NCBI GenBank assembly: GCA_002376325.1
Contig: DFMR01000127.1
Coordinates: 16,697-23,993 of the forward strand
DNA from: Proteobacteria bacterium UBA3588
Lineage (GTDB): Bacteria > Pseudomonadota > Gammaproteobacteria > Thiohalomonadales > Thiohalomonadaceae
Direction: 5' to 3'
Length of the DNA: 7,297 nt
Shown here: positions 1 to 7,297 of the stretch, in pieces
How positions within the stretch are numbered: the first letter of the stretch is position 1
How the letters are laid out: each line of letters starts with the position of its first letter
Position numbers and translations under genes: made by a program
The notes under the pieces: model-generated
What the model saw: only the letters and a program-made list of their open reading frames with translations
Told to the model about the DNA's origin: nothing
The model's database searches: none

Positions 1-269
1 TTGCCGCCCAGCAGCAACACCGCTCCCGTGCCCGCCACCTGTTCCGCCAATCGACGATCGCGCGTCAGCAGCACTCTCCCCTCATGCACGGCACGGCGCG
101 CCACCTGACGATCATCGATCCCCCGCTCCACAACAACCGTATCGTAGCCGGCCGCCCGCAACCAGCGGCCGAGACCGGCCAGCATTTCGTCACACAGAAA
201 AGCCACCTGCGCCGGCCCGCTCGGCAGCGCGTTGTCTGCAGGCTTTGCGTGAGGACCGGAGGTCGCCAT
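1..269 (-). CDS. Mut7-C RNase domain protein (PIN-like), 3' end outside the window
   Basis: The first 89 codons of a protein that continues past the left edge are visible. After about 20 residues of low-complexity leader, the sequence FLCDEMLAGLGRWLRAAGYD (residues 24-43) matches the opening of the Mut7-C RNase domain (PF01927, formerly DUF82). It is followed by the family's second acidic motif LLTRDRRLA (67-75) and a hydrophobic strand VLLLGG (84-89). Asp27 and Asp71 are the likely metal-binding acids of this PIN-like nuclease fold. Family members are usually about 150-250 residues and often end in a zinc ribbon, which would lie outside the window. The ATG at 269 lies 9 bases after the stop of the PAS/GGDEF gene, with only a weak GAGTGG ribosome site, so the two are probably co-transcribed and perhaps translationally coupled. 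A GTG just before FLCDE would be an alternative start. RNA cleavage is inferred from the family; the target is unknown. Confidence 0.85.
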   Translation of the reverse strand, partial: MATSGPHAKPADNALPSGPAQVAFLCDEMLAGLGRWLRAAGYDTVVVERGIDDRQVARRAVHEGRVLLTRDRRLAEQVAGTGAVLLLGG

Positions 270-278
270 AATCGCCAC

Positions 279-1973
279 TCAGCCGTTGACGCGCCGGTTG
301 CCCGGTTGCATCTCGCGCCGGTAGAAATCAAACGGAGCGCGCCCGTGGTCGCGCGCATGGCGCATCGCAATCGCCGCGTGATCGAGCAGATCATCGGCAC
401 TTTCGCCATCGTCCGGGTAGCGGCTGATACCGATCCAAGGAGACACGTACAGCTCATAACCCTGCGCCTGCATCGGCACCGCGAATTCCGCCGTAACGCG
501 CCGCGCAATCTGCTCCATATCCTGCATCTCGCGCTCACACTTGTGGAGGATGGCAAACTCCTCCCGCCCCAGCCGCGCCACCGTATCCCCCTCGGCCACC
601 AGATCTTTCAAACGTTGCGCGAGCAGCATTTGAAACTTCTCTTCCACCGGCTTGCCGTACTTCTCGCCGAACAGACCGGAAAGATCGGCGCCGATGTAGA
701 GCACGCCAACCGCAAGTCCCAGACGCCGCGTCTGCAGCACCGCGTGCTGCAGACGGTCGGAGAACAGAATCCGGTTGGCGAGTCCGGTCAGGGCATCATA
801 ATGCAGTACGCGATGCAGGCGCTGCTGCGCCAGCAGCCGCGGTGTAATGTCCTTGCCCGTAGAGACGAAATGGGTAATGTTCCCCGCCTCGTCCCGCACC
901 GGGGTAATGGTCTTCTCCTCGTAATAGAGTTCGCCATCCTTACGCCGGTTGATAAACACGTCGGTAAACGGCATACCGTTGAGCAGCGTTTCCCACAGCT
1001 GGTGGTAGAACGCCTCATCCTGGAATTTCGACCGCAACATCGCCGGGGTATGGCCGAGAACCTCCTCCTTGCTGTACCCGCTGATATCCTCAAAGGCCGC
1101 ATTGGCGTACTCGATAATTCCCTCGCCGTCGGTGATTATCACGGCGTCGGCGGTCTGCTCCAGGGCGCGGGACAGTTTTTTCCGCTCGGCCTCCAGCGCC
1201 CGTGCCTGAGTGACGTCGGTGGAGATGCCCGCGTAGCGGTAGATCGAGCCGTCCGCGTCCGGGATGGGAAAGGAGCGGGTATGCACCCAACACACGCTGC
1301 CATCGGGCTGCAGGATGCGATATTCGCCGTTGATCCCCCCCCAACCACGGCCGGCGAGCCACCCCTCGACCAGCGGCACGTCTTCCGGGTGGACCCGTTG
1401 CAGGAAGGCCTCCACCCCGGTGAACAGCGCATCAACCGGACCGCCCCACAAGTTCTCGCAGGCGGCACTGACGAAGATCAGCTGGTCACTCAAACCATCG
1501 ACCAGCCAGAATGCCTCGGCGATGTTGTCGGTCAGCTGGCGGAAACGTACTTCACTTTCCTCGAGGGCAGCCAGCGCGCGCCGGCGTTCCCGCGCCACCG
1601 CCATTGTTCGCAGTTCGCGCCGCACCGCATGGTTGAGCCGGTCAAGGACGTGATCGAGGAAGTAATCGCGGGCACCGGCATCCAGCGCCGCGGCTACGGC
1701 ATGCTGCTGCTGCGAAGAGGCCACGACCAGCAGGGGGATGTCCAGTTCACGGTCGCGGATCCAGCGCGCCAGCTCGACCGCATGGCGTCCGCCGTCAAAG
1801 AGGGTGCAGAGCACGATATCCCACGTCTCCCGCTCGAAGGCGACGCGTGCGGCGCCATCACTGGCGACGGTTTGGCCGACGATACTGAAACCGCCGCGGC
1901 ACAGCTCATCCTCCAGAGGGCGAATTCGCTCACCGGAGTCGGCCACAAACAACACCCGCAGCACCGAGTTCAT
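279..1973 (-). CDS. REC-PAS-PAS-GGDEF signalling protein with degenerate receiver and cyclase sites
   Basis: This 564-residue protein has no signal peptide or membrane segment, so it should be cytoplasmic. Domains in order are a receiver-like fold (about 5-115), PAS with PAC (about 141-255, ending in YAGISTDVT), PAS with PAC (about 265-378, VIITDGEGIIEYANAAFE to STGKDIT) and GGDEF (about 388-550, opening LHYDALTGLANR). Canonical proteins of this design make c-di-GMP from two GTP in response to a PAS-sensed signal and phosphorylation. Here key residues are missing. The receiver phosphoacceptor is Thr57 (WDIVLCT), the acidic pair is Ala11-Asp12, and the conserved Lys is Asp107. The cyclase signature reads GREEF (469-473), the first metal Asp aligns with Gly428, the guanine-contacting Asn with Gly436, and the inhibitory-site Arg with Ala460. 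It is therefore probably not an active cyclase, and may act by binding ligand, nucleotide or a partner protein. There is no EAL domain. AGGTGG and GGGAAGG lie upstream of the ATG at awkward spacings. The gene is divergent from ettA and 9 bases before the Mut7-C gene. Confidence 0.95.
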   Translation of the reverse strand: MNSVLRVLFVADSGERIRPLEDELCRGGFSIVGQTVASDGAARVAFERETWDIVLCTLFDGGRHAVELARWIRDRELDIPLLVVASSQQQHAVAAALDAGARDYFLDHVLDRLNHAVRRELRTMAVARERRRALAALEESEVRFRQLTDNIAEAFWLVDGLSDQLIFVSAACENLWGGPVDALFTGVEAFLQRVHPEDVPLVEGWLAGRGWGGINGEYRILQPDGSVCWVHTRSFPIPDADGSIYRYAGISTDVTQARALEAERKKLSRALEQTADAVIITDGEGIIEYANAAFEDISGYSKEEVLGHTPAMLRSKFQDEAFYHQLWETLLNGMPFTDVFINRRKDGELYYEEKTITPVRDEAGNITHFVSTGKDITPRLLAQQRLHRVLHYDALTGLANRILFSDRLQHAVLQTRRLGLAVGVLYIGADLSGLFGEKYGKPVEEKFQMLLAQRLKDLVAEGDTVARLGREEFAILHKCEREMQDMEQIARRVTAEFAVPMQAQGYELYVSPWIGISRYPDDGESADDLLDHAAIAMRHARDHGRAPFDFYRREMQPGNRRVNG

Positions 1974-2053
1974 ACCCTTCCCGTACCCACCTTTGGTGAA
2001 AAACGGCGTAATCTGGCCATCCTATGACCCTTGGCGCCCAAGCTCAAGCGCTT

Positions 2054-2082
2054 TTGCGCACCAAAATGGGCCGCGGCATAAT
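2054..2082 (+). promoter_or_regulatory. Possible sigma-70 promoter for ettA
   Basis: A TTGCGC hexamer (2054-2059, 3 of 6 to consensus) and CATAAT (2077-2082, 5 of 6) are separated by 17 bases. Transcription would begin near 2089 and give a leader of about 38 bases before the ettA ATG at 2127. The -35 half is weak and overlaps a small GCGC-TTTT-GCGC palindrome. The call rests on eye inspection only. Confidence 0.4.
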
Positions 2083-2126
2083 GCGGTAATTGGCATTTTT
2101 CCAGATTCTCAACCAACGGAAACGTT

Positions 2127-3791
<1,665 letters not shown>

Positions 3792-3803
3792 GGGATGCTG
3801 TAA

Positions 3804-3979
3804 GTCATCTCAAAATTAACCAGCGAAAGACATTAACCACGGAGTACACGGAGTACACGGGGACGATTCAGGCAACGACCCTGTTTTATCCGTCATATTC
3901 GCGGGAATTCCCCGTGTACTTCGTGTTCCCCGTGGTTCATTCTTGAGCTTGGGTTGATCTTGTATTTTTGAGATTTGAC
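3804..3979. repeat. Palindromic MITE-like intergenic repeat
   Basis: Two 29-base arms, 3835-3863 and 3909-3937, are inverted copies with only three mismatches around a 45-base loop. Their cores read AACCACGG, ACACG and AGTACACGGGGA. Outside them a second pair, ATCTCAAAA (3807-3815) and its exact complement (3966-3974), continues the palindrome imperfectly, and GTC/GAC mark its outer edges. The left arm also contains a tandem 9-base repeat, GGAGTACAC (3841-3849 and 3850-3858). AACCACGGAG...ACACGG hairpins are, to my knowledge, a commonly seen dispersed repeat type in environmental proteobacterial genomes. The element encodes nothing: an apparent minus-strand frame through it is an artefact of the repeat. 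There is no T-tract after the stem, although such a large hairpin could stabilise or end the ettA transcript. No target-site duplication is evident. The extent of the outer part is less certain than the 29-base arms. Confidence 0.75.
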
Positions 3980-4004
3980 GCGACGCACCGCCATCGGCTA
4001 CAAA
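3975..4004 (+). promoter_or_regulatory. Possible sigma-70 promoter for trpB2
   Basis: TTGACG (3975-3980, 5 of 6 to the -35 consensus) is followed after 18 bases by TACAAA (3999-4004, 4 of 6 to the -10). This would start a transcript near 4011, with a leader of roughly 57 bases before the GTG start at 4068. The -35 lies on the outer right edge of the palindromic repeat, so the repeat may supply half of the promoter. This is an inference from two hexamers only. Confidence 0.3.
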
Positions 4005-4056
4005 CGGTAATCCTCCGGGGCGACCGCCCCACGACGTTTCACCAACAACAACAATG

Positions 4057-4061
4057 AGGTG
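4057..4061 (+). promoter_or_regulatory. Ribosome binding site deciding the trpB2 start
   Basis: AGGTG at 4057-4061 lies 6 bases before the GTG at 4068, an ideal spacing. A GTG at 4059 in the same frame is part of this site and has no ribosome site of its own upstream, where the sequence is an ACCAACAACAACA run. An ATG at 4054 is out of frame and ends after two codons. The site therefore favours the shorter protein beginning (f)Met-Ala-Gln-Thr-Lys-Phe. Confidence 0.7.
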
Positions 4062-4067
4062 AAGAGA

Positions 4068-5420
4068 GTGGCCCAGACCAAGTTCCTGCTCGACGAATCG
4101 GACATCCCGACACACTGGTACAACATCGTCGCCGACATGCCCAATGCGCCGGCCCCGGTACTGGGACCCGACGGTCAGCCCATCGGCCCCGACGCCCTGG
4201 CGGCCATCTTCCCGATGGCGTTGATCGAGCAGGAGGTATCCGCCGAACGCTGGATCGCAATCCCCGACGAGGTGCGCGAGATCTACCGCCTGTGGCGCCC
4301 CTCGCCGCTGTTCCGCGCCCATCGTCTGGAGGCGGCGCTCGGCACGCCCGCCAAGATCTATTACAAGTACGAAGGCGTTTCGGCCGCCGGATCGCACAAG
4401 GTCAACACCGCCGTGCCGCAGGCCTATTACAACAAACAGGCGGGCATCAAACGCATCGCCACCGAGACCGGCGCCGGCCAATGGGGTTCATCGATGGCCC
4501 TGGCCGGCCAGATGTTCGGCCTCGAGGTGCGCGTCTATATGGTGAAGGTCTCCTACGACCAGAAGCCGTTCCGCCGCTCGATGATGCACACCTGGGGCGC
4601 CGAGGTGCTGGCCAGCCCCAGCAACCGCACCGAGTCGGGCCGCAAGATCCTGGCGGCGCACCCCGACTCCCCCGGCTCCCTCGGTATCGCCATCTCCGAA
4701 GCGGTGGAGGAAGCGGCCACCAACAAGGACACCAACTACGCCCTGGGCTCGGTGCTCAACCATGTGCTGCTGCACCAGACCATCATCGGCCAGGAGGCGA
4801 AGAAGCAGTTCGCCCTGGCGGGCGATTATCCGGACATGATCTTCGCCCCTTGCGGCGGCGGCTCCAACTTCGGCGGCGTCGCGTTTCCCTTCTTCGCCGA
4901 CAAAGCGGCCGGCAAGCAGGTACGCCTGGTGGCGGTGGAGCCCAGTTCCTGCCCCAGCCTCACCCGCGGCCACTACGCCTATGACTTCGGCGACTCCGTC
5001 GGTCTGACTCCGCTGCTGAAGATGTACACCCTGGGTCACGACTTCGTGCCGCCCGGCATCCACGCCGGCGGCCTGCGCTACCACGGCGACTCGGCATTAG
5101 TCTCCCAGCTTTATCACGAAAAGCTGATCGAGGCGCTGGCGGTACCGCAGCTGACCACCTTCAAGGCGGGCGTCGCCTTCGCCCGCGCCGAAGGCATCGT
5201 GCCGGCGCCGGAATCGAACCATGCCATCGCCGCCGTTATCGACGAGGCGCTGCGCTGCAAGGAGAACGGCGAGCAGAAGACCCTGTTCTTCAATCTTTCC
5301 GGCCACGGCCACTTCGATATGGCCTCCTACGACAAATATTTCGCCGAGGAACTGGAGGACTACTCTTATCCGGAGGAGGCCATTCACGAGGCCCTCGATC
5401 ACCTGCCCAAGGTAGGCTGA
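4068..5420 (+). CDS. trpB2: TrpB2-type tryptophan synthase beta-like PLP enzyme
   Basis: This cytoplasmic PLP enzyme should condense indole with L-serine (or a related activated serine) to L-tryptophan. From the GTG at 4068 the product has 450 residues, longer than ordinary TrpB1 (about 400) and typical of the TrpB2 class (COG1350). Motifs in order are the N-terminal QTKFLLDESDIPTHWYNI block (3-20) characteristic of TrpB2, WRPSPLFRAHRLE (76-88), GSHKVNTA with Schiff-base Lys111, ETGAGQWG with catalytic Glu133, the phosphate-binding CGGGSN (262-267), and NLSGHGHFD (409-417) near the C terminus. QWG where TrpB1 has QHG, and SGHGHFD where TrpB1 has a SGRGDKD-like motif, support TrpB2. No trpA or other trp gene is adjacent, so it probably works without a dedicated alpha subunit, as an indole-salvage enzyme or a second beta subunit. 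The nearest neighbours, ettA and a Lon-like protease, are not tryptophan genes. No leader peptide rich in Trp codons is visible upstream. Confidence 0.95.
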   Translation: MAQTKFLLDESDIPTHWYNIVADMPNAPAPVLGPDGQPIGPDALAAIFPMALIEQEVSAERWIAIPDEVREIYRLWRPSPLFRAHRLEAALGTPAKIYYKYEGVSAAGSHKVNTAVPQAYYNKQAGIKRIATETGAGQWGSSMALAGQMFGLEVRVYMVKVSYDQKPFRRSMMHTWGAEVLASPSNRTESGRKILAAHPDSPGSLGIAISEAVEEAATNKDTNYALGSVLNHVLLHQTIIGQEAKKQFALAGDYPDMIFAPCGGGSNFGGVAFPFFADKAAGKQVRLVAVEPSSCPSLTRGHYAYDFGDSVGLTPLLKMYTLGHDFVPPGIHAGGLRYHGDSALVSQLYHEKLIEALAVPQLTTFKAGVAFARAEGIVPAPESNHAIAAVIDEALRCKENGEQKTLFFNLSGHGHFDMASYDKYFAEELEDYSYPEEAIHEALDHLPKVG

Positions 5421-5435
5421 ACCACGCGCTGCACT

Positions 5436-5456
5436 GCCCCGCCTGCACGGCGGGGC
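5436..5456 (+). terminator. GC-rich hairpin between trpB2 and the Lon-like gene
   Basis: GCCCCGCC (5436-5443) and GGCGGGGC (5449-5456) form a perfect 8-base-pair stem with a 5-base loop (TGCAC), starting 15 bases after the trpB2 stop. The bases that follow (GACCCCATTCGTG) contain no T-tract, so it is not a classical intrinsic terminator. It could pause RNA polymerase, protect the upstream mRNA 3' end, or uncouple expression of the two genes. The hairpin is certain from the sequence; its role is not. Confidence 0.45.
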
Positions 5457-5480
5457 GACCCCATTCGTGAAAGGAGCATC

Positions 5481-7297
5481 ATGACCGTTGTGAAGCCACT
5501 CTCGGCAGAGGCGCTGTACAAGCGTTGCGACCCTGCTGAATTCGATTTCGCCACCACCGCCGAACTGCCCGACCTGACCGAAGTGATCGGCCAGTCGCGT
5601 GCCCTGGAGGCGGTACGTTTCGGCGTCAACATCCGCCGCGAAGGCTACAACCTTTACGTCATGGGACCGCCGGGGATCGGCAAACACACCCTGATACGCC
5701 AATTCCTCGAACAGAAGGTGACGGCGGCGGCCACGCCGGATGATTGGTGCTACGTCAACAATTTCGAGCAACCCCATAAGCCGTATGCGGTAAAACTGCC
5801 GCCCGGCCGCGGCAAGCAGTTCAAGGAGGCCATGGAAAAGCTGTTCGAAGAGCTGGGCATCGTATTGCCCGCCACCTTCGAAGGCGACGAGTACCGTACC
5901 CGCATCCAGGCCATCGAAGACGAATTGAAGGAACGGCAGGAACACGGCTTCGGCGAACTGGCGGAAGAGGCGGCCAAGCAGGACGTGAAACTGTTCCGCA
6001 CGCCGTCGGGCTTCGCCTTCGCGCCGATGAAGAACGGGGAGGCACTCGGCCCGGACGAATTCGAGAAACTGCCCAAGGACGAGCAAGAGAAGATCGAGCA
6101 ACTGGTCGCCGCCCTGCAAGAGAAGCTACAGGCGCTGATTCAGCAGATCCCGCTATGGCGCAAGGAGACGCGCGAGAAGATTAAGGAGATCAATCGTGAG
6201 GTCTCCAAGTCCGCAGTGAACCATCTGATCGACGAGATCAAAAAGGATTATGCGGATATTCCGCGCATCGTCACCTATCTGGAGGCGGTGGAGCAGGACG
6301 TCATCGATAACGTGCGCAACTTCCTGCGCAGCGAAGACGGCGGCGAAGGCGGCATGCCCGACGGCAAGGCGGAAGCGCTGCGCCGTTACCAGGTCAACGT
6401 GCTGGTGGACAACAGCGAGACCGAGGGCGCGCCCATCGTCTATCTCGACAATCCCACCTATCTCAATCTGGTAGGCCGCGCCGAACACATCGCCCAGTTC
6501 GGCACCTTGAGCACCGACTTCACCCTGATCAAATCCGGCGCGCTGCACCAGGCCAGCGGCGGCTATCTGCTGGTGGACGCCTACAAGCTGCTCACCCACG
6601 CCTTTGCCTGGGAGGGACTGAAGCGCGCGCTCTATGCCAGCGAGATCCGCATCGAGTCGCTGGAAAAGATGCTTTCACTGGTCAGCACCGTGTCGCTGGA
6701 ACCGGAACCGATCCCGCTGGATGTGAAGGTGGTGATCGTCGGCGACCGCATGACCTACTACTTGCTGCACGAGTACGACCCGGATTTCAGCGAACTGTTC
6801 AAGGTCGCCGCGGACTTTGAAGGCCGTATCCCGCGCAACCCCGACAGCAAGCGGATCTATGCGCAACTCATCGGCACGCTGGCGCACAAGGAACAGTTGC
6901 GCCCGTTCGACCGCGCCGCCGTTGCCCGCATCATCGAACACGGTTCGCGCCTGGTCGAGGATACCGAGCACATGACGGCCCACATGCGCTCCGTCGCCGA
7001 CGTGCTGCGCGAAGCGGACTACTGGGCGCAGGAGGCGGGCCACGAGGTGGTCGGCGCCGCCGACATCCAGCAGGCCATCGACCATCAGATCCACCGCGCC
7101 TCGCGCGTGCGCGAGCGGCTGCAGGAGGAGATCCAGCGCGGCACCCTCCTGATCGACACCGACGGCGCCAAGATCGGCCAGATCAACGGTCTGTCGGTGC
7201 TGTCGATGGGTGATTTCGCCTTCGGCCAGCCCTCGCGCATCACCGCCACCGTCCATATCGGCGAAGGCAACGTGGTGGACATCGAGCGCGAGGTGGA
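5481..7297 (+). CDS. Lon-family (AAA_32, LonB-like) ATP-dependent protease, 3' end outside the window
   Basis: 605 codons are visible without a stop, running off the right edge. The ATG at 5481 has AAGGAG at 5471-5476 just before it. The family (PF13654 AAA_32 with a C-terminal S16 Lon protease domain, about 800 residues) is recognisable from the N-terminal L-x-x-x-CDP (residues 12-18), VIGQSRALEAVRFG (35-48), a P-loop GPPGIGKHT (62-70, Lys68) and the highly conserved YVNNFEQPHKPYAVKLPPG (91-109). A long charged helical region, probably coiled coil, covers about 135-260. The second half of the ATPase follows, with VNVLVDNS (305-312) and the Walker B-like GGYLLVDAYKLL (360-371, Asp366), then LDVKVVIVGD (413-422), a helical lid (about 470-550) and the start of the Lon-type processing region, QINGLSVLSMGDFAFGQPSR (567-586). 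The Ser-Lys catalytic dyad would be past the edge, so protease activity is inferred. Role: ATP-driven degradation of cytoplasmic proteins, substrates unknown. It lies 60 bases after trpB2 in the same direction and may be read through. Confidence 0.93.
   Translation, partial: MTVVKPLSAEALYKRCDPAEFDFATTAELPDLTEVIGQSRALEAVRFGVNIRREGYNLYVMGPPGIGKHTLIRQFLEQKVTAAATPDDWCYVNNFEQPHKPYAVKLPPGRGKQFKEAMEKLFEELGIVLPATFEGDEYRTRIQAIEDELKERQEHGFGELAEEAAKQDVKLFRTPSGFAFAPMKNGEALGPDEFEKLPKDEQEKIEQLVAALQEKLQALIQQIPLWRKETREKIKEINREVSKSAVNHLIDEIKKDYADIPRIVTYLEAVEQDVIDNVRNFLRSEDGGEGGMPDGKAEALRRYQVNVLVDNSETEGAPIVYLDNPTYLNLVGRAEHIAQFGTLSTDFTLIKSGALHQASGGYLLVDAYKLLTHAFAWEGLKRALYASEIRIESLEKMLSLVSTVSLEPEPIPLDVKVVIVGDRMTYYLLHEYDPDFSELFKVAADFEGRIPRNPDSKRIYAQLIGTLAHKEQLRPFDRAAVARIIEHGSRLVEDTEHMTAHMRSVADVLREADYWAQEAGHEVVGAADIQQAIDHQIHRASRVRERLQEEIQRGTLLIDTDGAKIGQINGLSVLSMGDFAFGQPSRITATVHIGEGNVVDIEREV

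Noticed and set aside
84..2027. A 647-codon open frame on the plus strand opposite the PAS/GGDEF gene
   Set aside because: It is antisense to a protein with clear PAS and GGDEF homology, is rich in His, Arg, Gln and Pro, and shows no recognisable domain; long antisense frames are common in GC-rich genes.
2059..2069. An NtrC-like site (CACCAAAATGG) upstream of ettA
   Set aside because: Only the inner core matches; the outer TG and CA halves are absent and no sigma-54 -24/-12 promoter was found next to it.
3835..3937. A CRISPR array or an intrinsic terminator at the repeat
   Set aside because: There are only two inverted arms, not regularly spaced direct repeats, and no T-tract follows the stem.
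4017..4030. The small GGGGC-GACC-GCCCC stem upstream of trpB2 as an attenuator or riboswitch
   Set aside because: It has only five base pairs and no T-tract, and no larger conserved structure or Trp-rich leader peptide was visible around it.
3816..4481. A 221-codon minus-strand frame through the ettA-trpB2 gap and the start of trpB2
   Set aside because: Its C-terminal part is translated palindromic repeat (SSPCTPCTPW) and the rest is antisense to conserved TrpB2 sequence.
5097..6119. A 340-codon minus-strand frame across the end of trpB2 and the start of the Lon-like gene
   Set aside because: It spans two well-supported plus-strand genes and the hairpin between them, and shows no domain of its own.

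Overview
The window is ordinary-looking, GC-rich chromosomal DNA with dense genes and mostly G or C at third codon positions. The EttA sequence is close to that of E. coli along its whole length. Together with a TrpB2-type enzyme and an AAA_32 Lon-like protease, this suggests a gammaproteobacterium, perhaps an environmental or sulfur-oxidising (Chromatiales-like) lineage. That placement is inference; the lineage cannot be fixed from this sequence alone.

Layout. The left third is on the minus strand. A gene for a REC-PAS-PAS-GGDEF signalling protein (1973 to 279) is followed after 9 bases by the start of a Mut7-C-type PIN-like RNase gene (269 down to the left edge, cut off). From 2127 everything points right. 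The translation factor gene ettA (2127-3791) is divergent from the signalling gene across a 153-base intergenic region. A 276-base gap then holds a palindromic, MITE-like repeat with 29-base arms. After it come a trpB2-type PLP enzyme gene (GTG start at 4068, to 5420), a 60-base spacer with a perfect GC hairpin, and a Lon-family protease gene (5481 to the right edge, cut off before its catalytic domain).

How the genes relate. The two minus-strand genes are spaced as an operon. The other three share orientation but have no obvious common pathway: ribosome gating by ATP/ADP state, indole-to-tryptophan synthesis or salvage, and ATP-dependent proteolysis. trpB2 and the Lon-like gene may be co-transcribed.

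Main points of interest. (1) The GGDEF protein has lost the key residues of both its receiver and its cyclase domain (T at the phosphoacceptor site, GREEF instead of GGDEF, no I-site Arg), so it looks like a pure sensor or scaffold. It sits next to an RNase gene, and a possible 16-residue leader peptide overlaps its start codon. (2) The palindromic repeat after ettA is flanked by a near-duplicate of the last codons of ettA. I saw no strong evidence for a wholly new multi-gene system here.
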